This document shows, piece after piece, positions 22,509 through 31,495 of a DNA stretch of 64,000 bases; the first letter of the stretch is position 1; each line of letters opens with the position of its first letter. Where the stretch lies: NCBI GenBank assembly GCA_036362985.1, contig JAYGXS010000005.1, positions 32,898,928-32,962,927 on the forward strand, in the 5' to 3' direction. The stretch is from Ligula intestinalis (taxonomy: Eukaryota; Platyhelminthes; Cestoda; Diphyllobothriidea; Diphyllobothriidae). Both the position numbers and the translations under genes were made by a program. The notes beneath the pieces were generated by a model, which was given only the letters and a program-made list of their open reading frames with translations, ran no database searches and was not told the origin of the DNA.

Positions 22509-22516
22509 AGCTAGAG

Positions 22517-23300
22517 GGTCGCTAGACGGTGGGGAGAGGTTGGTATCGACCCTTAGCACGTTCCTCTCCTCACTATACTAAATCTGAATGCAGCTGAATA
22601 TATCACGGTGCGCTCTAAGCCGTGGCTTGGAAGGTTTGCCAACTGACGGGGAAACTCGGGCCAATAACGTTGCTGTTCCTTGTGTACGCATATGTTTGTG
22701 TGTAAGTATGATAGGAGAAGAAGGACTGAAAGTCAGGCTGCAATGGCTCCTTCTTAAGGTGAACTTTATGGTGCTCCCCTGCAGGCGGGAGTCTACCTAG
22801 CGAACTGGCTCTGTAAAGCACGCGCGTGCTGAATGACTGTCGCGCCAGCTACCTACACCCGTCCGATCTTCTTGATTTTGTCTTTAAACTGGTAACGGCT
22901 ATAGGAGTGGCGAGCGAGTGGGCGGATTCTCCGCGAGTCTGCTTAAACTCCTGCTTTTTCGTTCGCGGTAGTTCGCTGCAGTGCTTCTGCTTGCTACAGC
23001 ATTCGTGTTGCTTGTCCAGCTTACCTTAGTGTCTGCCAGGCCTGCGTCAGCTTTTGTTGCGGCTTGTTGGAGCATGCGGTGCCCATCGTCGAAATCGTCG
23101 GGGTGAACAGTCGAACTGTCGATAGTGGGAGCGGGAGCGGGAGGGAGAGAGGTATATGTGGTGTAAGTCTACTTTCGTTGAAATCCTGCTCAAGTCACCG
23201 TCCCCATAAAACCCGGCTGTGGAGCATACAGTGGGCCTTGTGGGAACCGACGGTCAGACTGGCGTGAGTGTGTGTGTGTGTGTGGTTGTGTTCGAAAAGA
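22517..23300. repeat. GC-richer repetitive region, right of second hAT copy
   Basis: This continues the region at 18.6-21.2 kb. The block at 23155-23285 (CTACTTTCGTTGAAATCC through a GT run) resembles 21090-21200 just left of the hAT copy, so the hAT element appears to lie inside a duplicated repeat family. A GT run lies at about 23267-23283. No gene was seen. Confidence 0.45.
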
Positions 23301-24724
23301 ACGTCATTCAATTCTCTTTTACACAATAGCGAAGTGGGGACCATGCAAGCTTGCAAAGCAGGCAACTGGGCCTGTTAGTTGATAAACATCAGCACTGCTC
23401 TCGCAGATTTCATGGTGTGGCCGTAAACAGCATTTTTAAATAAATTCCTAGGTGTGGATGTAAGGCTCCTCAGTTGCCAAAAAGGGCCGTAATTGAATAA
23501 AATTACAGTCTTCGATTTTCAAATCTTCTAGCATCTAGGTTTCAAACAAGGGCCTCAAAGATGGAACAGACGAAATTTGGGAATACATTAAATAGCGCAT
23601 GAATGGTTCGGTGGAATGTTAGCAATACAGATAGCGTGGTAAAGACAACGGAGACTGGAATGGCCAATTTGGCTCATTAGCCGCCATGAAACAGCCATAG
23701 CCGCAGGTCGAAGATGAGTCCCAAGGCAGAGCGGAACACATAGGTTCCGATAGCGATCGCTGAACGTTAATCAGTGAAGTTAAATATCTTCCAATCAAAA
23801 TCGGCAAGAAAATGAGTAGGATTGTGTTATGGGGTCGTGTGAGTGCGCGCGAAGCGCGCTCATCTCCAAAACGGGAGAGTGGTAATAGGGGAAAGTATGA
23901 GTGGGGCATATCAGGGGAAGAGAGAGAGTGAAATAATTCCAAAAACTAAAAAAATTACGCAGGAACGCCTAAATTTGTTTTACTGAACTAAAAAGCGGCT
24001 TAATAATTGTTTTTTTGAGTAATAAAAAGGAAAAAATCAGCGTGGAAACCAAGAAAATCAAGCCGCGAACGGTAATTGGACGAAAATTATTCAAGGAATT
24101 GAATATATAGTCTCAAGGACACGCAAAGCCGAGCCGCTGCGCTGGCGACCAATGAAATACCAGCAAAATATGCGCGAACGCAGGAACGCGTGGACGCTAT
24201 CCGGAGAAGCCGATTTTGCAACGGTCGGCAGCCAGACAGACATATCTGGAGTTATCAGGTATGATCCCAACTGGGCCTGCGGTAAGCTCGTTTAGTGCGC
24301 AAGTAGTCTGCCATTATAATCGAAGGTCTAAGCAGAAAGATACTGAGTACGCAACCAAAGCAAATACTATGAGCTTTTTTAACTTCCCACAGCTTTGGAA
24401 GAACGCAAACCACAAAAGCCAATTTTTTGATAGAAACCCCGTCCAATACTCCACCGAACAGCCCTTAGCACGCACAGCCTTGCCTGCTAGTTAACCGACA
24501 AATAAGGTAAGCCGAAAGACGTCTGGGTGTACAGGAACAGAATAGAAGGGAGGTAAATTGTGTGGCGAAAGGGAAGAGGGGCCAGAAGACGACCCATCCA
24601 GAGGGTTACGGTCCACCTCGGTTAGTAAGCTTGGCCTACGTGGGGCGGAGTATTTAAGGATGAGTCTAAAAGTGCACGCGTTTTATACTTTAGCCCGGAC
24701 CACAGGTCACCGAGGTCCCTACGA
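23301..24724. other. unassigned sequence upstream of Merlin transposase
   Basis: Apart from a SINE-body fragment at about 23650-23705 nothing was identified. The part nearest the transposase (about 24540-24724) is likely 5' UTR or the terminal region of the Merlin element, but I could not define a terminal inverted repeat. Confidence 0.3.
23650..23705 (-). repeat. SINE body fragment
   Basis: The reverse complement carries GGCTAATGAGCC followed by an AATTGGCCATTCCAGTCTCC-type ending. This is the module shared with SINE copies at 33.2, 38.2, 38.6 and 53.9 kb. The tRNA-like head is missing. Confidence 0.5.
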
Positions 24725-25734
24725 TTGAACCAACCGACACCAGACAATAGGCTTCTGCAAACCATCAATTCGGCCGAATTGGTGCCCTACCTCCGCAGCA
24801 GAAGTCTCCTATCAACGGACTTACGATGCTCTTGCGGTGGACGAGTGTCCCTGCAGAAGTATGCGCAGAAGGGAGACGGACAAATCTTCAGGTGCGCTCT
24901 GTGCCTCAGCAAACAATCTGTGCGGACGAATTCTATATTTTATGGAAGCCGGTTAACGTTGCATAAGCTAGCAAATATGTGCCTGGCGTTTGTTGCCGGC
25001 AGAACGGTACAAGAAGCGGGAGCTGTCTGCGGAGTATCCCAAAAACCGGCCGTAAACTGGTTTGCAAGTTGTAGGAACGTCTGTTCCAACACCCTGAACA
25101 GGGTAGCTTCGTCCATCGGTGGACCCGGCATTCAAGTGCAGGTGGACGAGACGATGATTACCCGCCGTAAGTAGAACCGAGGGCGAAAAGTGCAGCAATT
25201 GTGGGTAATCGGTATGTACGACACTGTCGAGAGAAGGGCAGTGTGCGAACAACTGAGCAGCCGCTCTGCAGTGTCATATGCCGGAGAGTGAAGCACGGCA
25301 GTGAAATCGTGACAGACTGTTGGAGCAGCTATAGTAAGCTGAAGACAATGGGTTATTCACATTACACGGTAAACCAGACTGGGAACTTTGTGGACCCAAT
25401 TACGGGCAAGCACACTCAAGCCATTGAGGCGTTTTGGAGTCGACTTAAACGGGGTCTGCACCAAAGTGGACCTATTCCAGGAAGGTCCGTTTGGGCACAC
25501 GTTGAGGAAATCCAATACGAATGTGGTTTGCCTTCCGAGTGAATAAAGTGCCGGAAGCTTGGGATACTTTCTGCAACCACATCGATCATCTGTACCCCGT
25601 GAATATGACGGAAGGTATATTTTTTTCCTACGGCACCTAACCATTACCCAACAGAAGCGAAACTGCGCACCCGAAAACGACTGGTAAACAAAAACCTCAA
25701 TCCGGAGACTTGCTGCCTCCTGCGGTTAGAGTAA
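24725..25734 (+). pseudogene. Merlin (IS1595/ISXO2-type) transposase pseudogene with a 40-bp intron
   Basis: The N-terminal zinc-binding pattern is CSCGG then FRCALC. The DDE nuclease follows as QVDETMITRRK (first D), EIVTDCWSSYSKL (second D), VNQTGNFVDPITGKHTQAIE and IEAFWSRLKR (E). ISXO2-like order and spacing identify the Merlin superfamily. Damage: a TAG at 25172-25174 where the family has Tyr (RRKYNRGR), a frameshift near 25260 and another near 25535. After the last shift the frame reads CGFAFRVNKVPEAWDTFCNH and LYPVNMTE, then a GT-AG intron at 25615-25654 (40 bp). A clean last exon ends at TAA 25732, coding EAKLRTRKRLVNKN and NPETCCLLRLE. The open frame begins with TTG; the true start is probably upstream. 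Confidence 0.85.
25615..25654 (+). other. predicted 40-bp intron in Merlin transposase
   Basis: GTATAT with a T-rich run and a terminal CCCAACAG delimit 40 bp. Removing it joins MTE to EAKLRTRKR without changing the frame and extends the protein to a proper stop. Introns of this size are known in flatworms. Confidence 0.6.
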
Positions 25735-26300
25735 ATGGAGAACATGAACATGCAAGTAGATGGCGGAAACGAAGGCGAACCCAGCGGATCGGGTAAGAGT
25801 TTAATGCATGTAAAACTAGTCTCAATATCAGATTATGTGGACGAAAAGACGATGCGGTTGGGCGGAATGCCTACGGTTTCCACAGACATAAGGAAATACC
25901 CAGCAATCGCAGCGCATGGGTCAGGAAGGTGGAGTGATGATGCTGGTGCGGACTTGGATCGCTCTCATAATGGTGAGTTCCAGGAAAGTTTGTCTTAATA
26001 GTTTCTTTGTTGCAGGTGCAGTCGAGCAATGCTGCAGCCACTTAACGACCAGCAAGGCAAGCGAAGATCGCCACGCATCGAAGGAAGACTGCGGCGGAAG
26101 CGACGAGAGAAACACACCAAAAGTACCCGGCGGGGAAGGTAAAATGGATAACTCATAATTCAGCTCGTAGCATGTGCCGCAGCCAAAACTGAACTGCGCA
26201 ACGGCAAAGTTTACTGCAGACGGGTGGCCGAAAGGAACAAGAAGCGGAGGAAGCTGGATCGACGAGCGTCTAATACAATGAAAGAATAAGAAAGAATAAG
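25735..26300 (+). CDS. possible second spliced frame of the Merlin element or a host gene
   Basis: An ATG at 25735 directly follows the transposase stop and opens 87 codons (MENMNMQVDGGNEGEPSGSG onwards). A GT-AG pair at 25973-26015 (GTGAGT to TTTGTTGCAG, 43 bp) would splice it to a frame reading AVEQCCSHLTTSKASEDRH and then SDERNTPKVPGGE. A second candidate intron begins GTAAAATGG at about 26141 and could end at the CCGCAG near 26184. Basic sequence follows (ERNKKRRKLDRRA, to about 26280). Similar Lys/Arg-rich coding (KTAKRKLKHL, stop) appears at 29600-29630, beyond the RTE element, so the RTE may have split the last exons. I do not recognise the protein. Splicing is inferred only. Confidence 0.35.
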
Positions 26301-26433
26301 AGTGCGTAAAATCCAACCCCACCTCCAAGCTGGTGCGTGCCGGAAAATTGCTTTTGCTTGGCTAACGGGGCTCTGGTAGGGGAGCAAGACCGGGGACCTA
26401 GCGCCAATCCCCTTTTCTCCACGAAACACGGAA

Positions 26434-29400
26434 TTGACTTTCTTGACTTTCTACACTTTCATGAATCACAACTGTACGCAACATACGATCTCTGCTACGG
26501 CGTCCGCGGGAACCGACGCGCCCCATCCTCTTGGCATCGCGGGACGGGTGTTAAATCTGCGAGCTGATGCCGGATTGCGAATTGCAGGCTGGAATGTTCA
26601 AACTTTGAGGGATGACGGCGCCCAACTGTTAACAGCCAAATCCCTTTCTGAATACCGTGTTGGTGTGGCGTGTCTCTCTGAGGTCCGCCTACCTGGCACT
26701 GGCTACAAACTGCTGCAAGTACCAAGAAATGATCCTGCGTACCATCTCTACCACAGTGGTGTGTCCGACAACTCGGGACTGTATGGTGTCGCTATAGCTT
26801 TGGCAGATGAATTTCACTCGAGTCTGCTAGAGTGGGAGGCTGTCTCACCGCGGATCGCTTGGGTCCGTTTGAAAAGTGCCCCAGTCAACGTTTCCATCAT
26901 CTCGGTATATGCGCCTACTCTGGCTGCTGATGACAGCATAAAAGATTACTTCTACGGTGACCTCCAACGAATAGTTGACCGCATCGCAAGAAGCGATCTA
27001 CTCGTCATTGCCGGTGACTGGAACGCCCGACCAGGTGTGTGTGACGCTGGAACCCGTCATGTGCTAGGCAAATTTGCTGTCGGAGCGCAGTGTGCCAACG
27101 GTGAGTGCCTTGTCAACTTCGCATCGTCTAACCGCCTCGTTGTGTCAAGCACCCGTTTTGATCATCCACGCCACCACCTTGTCACTTGGTACTCAAAGGA
27201 CGGGCATACCCAGGCCCAAATAGATCACATCCTTGTCCGAGCACGCTGGGCCAGCTCGGTCTTGGATTGTCGAGCCTACCGCGGTGCTGATACAGGAAAC
27301 GCTCATGCATCGGACCATGTCCTACAGCGGGCAACCCTTCGCTTGCGTTTGAGAGCTATTCACAGACCCTCCCAACCACAGCGGATCGATGTTGCAAAGC
27401 TGAAGTCCTCTGCTGGCGACGCCTTCCACTTAGCACTCCAGAACCGTTTCGACGGCCTGTACCCTGACGCCCGAGCGGACCCAGAGCCCGCGTGGCAGTC
27501 CCTGAAGGCCGCGATGTCAGAGCTGGCATACACCCATCTGGGCAAAACCCGACGGCGACATCCCGACTGGATCACTAGACCCACGCTTGAGTTAGCTGAG
27601 GAGGCCGGCCGAGCCAGACTCACTGGCTCCCCCACTTACAGAGAGCTGCGGCGCCAAACGACAAGGGCCATCCGAGCCGATAGGAACGCCTACTGGAGCG
27701 ACTTTGCCACGAAAACGGAGCGAGCAGCTACCAGAGGTGACACCCACAAGCTCTACCGACTCTTAAAGCAGGCCAGCAGAGGTTCGGGGAACACCACCGA
27801 GACTTTACTGGATCGCAACGGTGCTGTAATCACTAAGATCTATGACCGGTTAGAGAGATGGCGCGAGCATTTCTGTGACCACCTTAACCATGATCCCCCT
27901 GTGATGTCTGACCTGTCGCCCAATGCGGACGATCCCCACCATCTGTATGAGTGCAACACAGAGCCACCCAGTGTAGAGGAAGTTGTCTCCATTCTCTTGA
28001 GGCTACGCAACAACAAGGCACCTGGTGAGGATGACCTCCCGCCGGAGCTCTTTAAATGTGCACCCGAGGTTATTGGGCCCTGGCTACAACAAATATTTGC
28101 CAAGATATGGGACAGTGAAGTTGTGCCCTCTGACTGGAGAAAAGCAGTGATCCTCCCCTTGTTTAAAAAAGGCGACAGACGAGCGTGCAGAAATTACAGA
28201 GGCATTAGCCTTATCGATGTAGCGGCGAAAACATTCACGTCTCTTCTTCTCAAACGTTTCCAAACTGCGAGAGACCAGCGCACCCACCCAAACCAGAGTG
28301 GATTTCGACCAGGTCGTGGCTGCACCGACCAGATCTTCAATCTCCGCCGTGTACTGGAGCTGAGATGGGGTCACCAACAACCCACTGTTCTATGCTTCAT
28401 CGACTTTGCTGCCGCATTTGACTCTGTTGATCGTAGTTCGCTGTGGAACATAATGAGGACGGACGGCCTACCACCTAAGCTTCTCAATCTCATGCAGGCA
28501 TACTATCGTGGCACTTCCACACGGGTGAGGACGCAGAACGGTGACACGGAAGCCTTTAGCGTCAAGACGGGCGTCCGCCAAGGTTGTGCCCTTTCACCAA
28601 CCCTGTTCAACTATGCGGTGGACTGGATCATGACCAAAGCACTGGATGACTTCCCGGGAGTGCAGTTTGATCGCTCGAAATGGGTGACTGACTTGGCGTA
28701 TGCTGATGACGTCGTCCTCTTTGGCGACAACTGTAATGCAGTTCAGCAGGCGTTGGACAAGGTTAAAGAGCGTGCCCGATCCATCGGATTACGCCTAAAC
28801 GCGACTAAGACCCAAGTCATGCTCTCCTGTGTGCCCCCTACATCTGTCACTCCTATTGTTCTCGACGGCGCTCCTCTCGAAAAGGTCGACTCGTTTAGAT
28901 ACTTAGGCTCTTTGGTCACGGAAACAGGTCAAGGTGTCGACGAGGTTGTATCACGCATCAACCGTGCCCGATCTGCCTTCTACCGACTGTGCGCTCCTCT
29001 ATGGAATAGAAGGGAAATATCACTACGCACAAAGTCCCGTGTTTACCAAGCAGTGGTTCGATCTATCCTGTTCTATGGCGGAGAGACATGGCCTATGCGT
29101 GTTGAGGACATGAGGCATCTTGAGGTGTTTGACAATGACTGCCTACGCCACATCCTTCGTCACCGACGCGTCGACCGAATTCGCTGCTCCGATCTCCGCC
29201 GACGCTGTCACCTGGACGCTCTCCCTCCACTCCTGCTTCAGAGACGACTTCGGTGGTTCGGGCATGCGTCCCGGCGTGATGATGGTGAGCTGATTCGTGA
29301 CCTGCTTGTGGTGACGCCTCCCCCCACCTGGCGCAAACGTCGCGGTGGGCAGCTGAAAACTTGGACAGCAATGGTCAAGCAGGATCTGTCGTCAATTTCC

Positions 29401-29547
29401 GGCCCATGCGTCTACGGCCTACGCCAGTGGAACCGTGAATGGATGGTGCTCTCGTGTGAACAGGCGCAAGATCGACGCGCCTGGACAGCTGTGATTCGTG
29501 ATGCAGTCAACGTCAAAACTGATGCCGGCTCAACCCGCCGGAGGTGA
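26434..29547 (+). CDS. RTE retrotransposon endonuclease-reverse transcriptase, intact ORF
   Basis: The 1037-residue protein nicks target DNA and copies element RNA into the site. The APE-type endonuclease shows GWNVQTL (N54), LSEVRLPG (E83), IAGDWNARPG (D195, N197), QIDHILVRA (D264) and ASDHVLQ (D294, H295). The reverse transcriptase follows: VILPLFKKGD (572-581), NYRGISLIDVAAKTF, QSGFRPGRGCTDQI, CFIDFAAAFDSVD (D657), GVRQGCALSP (713-722), AYADDVVLFGD (DD at 758-759), KTQVML and FRYLGSLVT. The C-terminus carries CLRHILRHRR and RLRWFGHASRRDDGEL. All catalytic residues are present with no stop or shift. The first in-frame ATG was taken as start; the recognisable endonuclease begins near residue 48, so a later start is possible. 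No separate ORF1 was seen, as in most RTE elements. Confidence 0.95.
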   Translation: MTFLTFYTFMNHNCTQHTISATASAGTDAPHPLGIAGRVLNLRADAGLRIAGWNVQTLRDDGAQLLTAKSLSEYRVGVACLSEVRLPGTGYKLLQVPRNDPAYHLYHSGVSDNSGLYGVAIALADEFHSSLLEWEAVSPRIAWVRLKSAPVNVSIISVYAPTLAADDSIKDYFYGDLQRIVDRIARSDLLVIAGDWNARPGVCDAGTRHVLGKFAVGAQCANGECLVNFASSNRLVVSSTRFDHPRHHLVTWYSKDGHTQAQIDHILVRARWASSVLDCRAYRGADTGNAHASDHVLQRATLRLRLRAIHRPSQPQRIDVAKLKSSAGDAFHLALQNRFDGLYPDARADPEPAWQSLKAAMSELAYTHLGKTRRRHPDWITRPTLELAEEAGRARLTGSPTYRELRRQTTRAIRADRNAYWSDFATKTERAATRGDTHKLYRLLKQASRGSGNTTETLLDRNGAVITKIYDRLERWREHFCDHLNHDPPVMSDLSPNADDPHHLYECNTEPPSVEEVVSILLRLRNNKAPGEDDLPPELFKCAPEVIGPWLQQIFAKIWDSEVVPSDWRKAVILPLFKKGDRRACRNYRGISLIDVAAKTFTSLLLKRFQTARDQRTHPNQSGFRPGRGCTDQIFNLRRVLELRWGHQQPTVLCFIDFAAAFDSVDRSSLWNIMRTDGLPPKLLNLMQAYYRGTSTRVRTQNGDTEAFSVKTGVRQGCALSPTLFNYAVDWIMTKALDDFPGVQFDRSKWVTDLAYADDVVLFGDNCNAVQQALDKVKERARSIGLRLNATKTQVMLSCVPPTSVTPIVLDGAPLEKVDSFRYLGSLVTETGQGVDEVVSRINRARSAFYRLCAPLWNRREISLRTKSRVYQAVVRSILFYGGETWPMRVEDMRHLEVFDNDCLRHILRHRRVDRIRCSDLRRRCHLDALPPLLLQRRLRWFGHASRRDDGELIRDLLVVTPPPTWRKRRGGQLKTWTAMVKQDLSSISGPCVYGLRQWNREWMVLSCEQAQDRRAWTAVIRDAVNVKTDAGSTRRR

Positions 29548-29560
29548 ATGCCGTTACAAG

Positions 29561-29576
29561 TACAAGTAAGTAAGTA
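29561..29576 (+). repeat. RTE 3' tandem-repeat tail
   Basis: ACAAGTACAAGTAAGTAAGT closes the element 14 bp after the stop codon. Short tandem tails of this kind replace poly(A) in RTE elements. Confidence 0.7.
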
Positions 29577-30480
29577 ATGCGGATGCTGCCGCAGGTAAGA
29601 CAGCTAAGCGAAAGCTAAAGCATTTGTAGGCACCCGTGGAGAAGGAACAAACCAACCGAAGCCACCGCATGCGGTTGAAGGGGAATGGCTTAAACAGTGC
29701 GGAAGGATGCCGTTTGTAAATATTTTTCTGTAAATGTTATTTTGTGTGAGTAAAAGGAAATACTGAATTACAAGTTTTTGAGGTGTGGGCGAGGAAATAG
29801 GACTTATTCCGTCGGCATTTTACGGAGGCTTAGTCCGCGGATTATGAAAAGTGTAACCGAGGCGAACTGTTGTGGGAAATCTAAATGACGCGGAGCATGG
29901 AGACCGTAATTGAGACGCTAGAAGATCCCTAAGTATGGGACCGCAGAGTTAGTGGCCGCAGCCGAAGCTGTACCAAGAAACGACCGGGAACAAGAGATTC
30001 GACCGTACTGATTAACCGAAGAGTAAACTGCACTATTCACTCTTAAGTTAGTTGGCTAGTAGCCCAAGTTGAATCAGGGGTTCCCACCGGAGTCCAAACG
30101 GGGTGCAGTTGGGGAGAGTGAGAGAAGTCGCGACCTTGGCTGGCTTGAGCCAAAGATGGGGGGCGTGAGTTGGGTGCCTGGGCTGGAACTGCAGACGATC
30201 AGGTGGCGGCAGGCATCCGGCGAGACGAAGCAGTCGGGACGACATTAGGGTGTAGGCGAGTCCATCCGGTGTTAATGCTGGCGAAAGAGCATAAGTTAGC
30301 CACTGAGTTGCTGTGCCAGAGCACAATGAGTCACCCGGGGGAGGGGTGACGTCCCGAGGTAGCAATCATCAACGGATAGTAATCCAGAAGGACTGGGGGA
30401 TGGTAGCAGGACCTTGGTGAACTGGCTCACTGTGCTTGCAACTTCCCTCGCCTGGTTAGCGAACGTGCAGAGATTCGGTC
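29577..30480. other. flank of the RTE insertion
   Basis: A Lys/Arg-rich frame with a donor-like CAGGTAAGA at 29591 ends at a stop near 29630 and may be the end of the gene described at 25735. The rest shows no recognised gene. A minus-strand frame at 30048-30365 is open but has no known motif. Confidence 0.35.
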
Positions 30481-30499
30481 GGATAGTTCAACCGAAGAC

Positions 30500-31060
30500 T
30501 GTACGGCACTCCTCACTCGTCCGCGTGGACGGTGAGAAATATACAAGTTTGATGATTGTAGGGATCATTTCCGTTCCCGCTCAGGAACATAATGGCTTCG
30601 AGAAAAACGGTCAGTACAAGATAAAGTGGGAAAGAAGGGCAGAAGCGGAGGGCAAATGGGAAGACGATCGAGGCACTCGGGAAATTAGGAAGAGTGAGAC
30701 CATGTGCGATGCCACACCAGGAAACGTCCTAGGTCAGGAGGTTTAGTCAGATTGTCCTGCAGAAGACTTAACCGCACACCTCAGTCGTCCGCGTGGGTGG
30801 GGAGGAATAGACATGGTTGGTGACTATCGGATTAAGTCCGTTCCGGCTCAGGAAAACGTCTCCCAGAAAGCAGCCGACAAACGATAAAGTGAGAATGAAG
30901 GGCAGAGGCGGGCGGCACACGTGATGACGATAGAGAAACTAGGTAAATTTGGAAGGATGAGTCAATGCGTGATGTCCCGTAGGACCTCTAGCCGGGATAA
31001 CGTTAACCATGGTAAATGCGCGGACTGCGACATTCACTCGTCCGCGTGGACGTGTAGGGG
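30500..31060. repeat. diverged tandem repeat, unit about 255-270 bp
   Basis: CACTCGTCCGCGTGGACG recurs at about 30514, 30782 (as CAGTCGTCCGCGTGGGTGG) and 31036. Intermediate parts also align: GGGCAGAAGCGGAGGGCAAA (30637) with GGGCAGAGGCGGGCGGCACA (30900), and CGTTCCCGCTCAGGAA with CGTTCCGGCTCAGGAA. Two full units and part of a third are visible. No coding frame is conserved between units. Confidence 0.75.
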
Positions 31061-31255
31061 AGCCCGATATGTGCTCGAGTGACGGGATCAGCAAATGTAA
31101 GCCACCCGAAGGCTACAGCGTAGCATACTAAGAAATGAGCACATGTCATATGATCATGAGTCGTGCGATCAGAAACCGTAAGCCACCCAACGATAGGAGT
31201 GTAGCACGCCAAGAAATGTTCCAAAGGAAAGTGCGGAAAATATGATAATTGAGAG

Positions 31256-31382
31256 TAACCATCTACTTACAGAATTTAAGTAGGCTTACTTTTACTTTTA
31301 CTTTCACTCGAAAATTGGGACGCCTTGAAAAATTTGTAGTCTGTACAAGTAAGCCTACTTAAATTTTGTAAGTAGATGGTTA
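31256..31382. repeat. 127-bp inverted repeat (hairpin) with 40-bp arms
   Basis: Arms at 31256-31295 and 31343-31382 are reverse complements with about two mismatches; the core is AATTTAAGTAGGCTTACTT. The loop is 47 nt. The inner ends of the arms read TTACTTTTACTTT and GTACAAGTAAG, which resemble the tail of the RTE element at 29.56 kb in opposite orientations. It could be a small fold-back element. Confidence 0.8.
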
Positions 31383-31435
31383 TTCTAGGTTACGGAAAAT
31401 TCCGACCCCTAGAGACAACCTCACCAGAAAATGAT

Positions 31436-31495
31436 CCCGTGGCTGAATGGTTAGAGCGTAAGACATGATGTCATGCCTATATCTTGGTTGTATAT
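31436..31495 (+). repeat. tRNA-like SINE head fragment
   Basis: CGTGGCTGAATGGTTAGAGCG reads as a tRNA D-arm with an RNA polymerase III A box (TGGCTGAATGG). No B box or acceptor stem of a working tRNA follows. Confidence 0.45.

Larger units (their letters stand above)
26300..29576 (+). mobile_element. near-complete RTE-clade non-LTR retrotransposon
   Basis: A single long frame is followed by only about 28 bp of 3' UTR ending in tandem AAGTAAGTAAGTAA-type repeats at 29561-29576. A very short 3' UTR and a microsatellite tail are typical of RTE elements. The 5' limit is uncertain: sequence after about 26300 has no link to the flanking basic coding stretch, and I could not identify a target duplication. 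No 5' truncation of the ORF is evident, which is rare among non-LTR insertions and suggests recent activity. Confidence 0.8.

Noticed and set aside
25166..25194. GTAAGT...GTGCAG pair in the Merlin transposase that would remove the TAG
   Set aside because: It would be 29 bp, and the translated sequence across it (RRK-stop-NRGRKVQQLWV) matches the conserved family motif, so the TAG is a nonsense mutation and the stretch is exon.
31436..31495. A tRNA gene
   Set aside because: Only a D-arm/A-box-like part is present; there is no anticodon stem, T-arm or acceptor stem that pairs.
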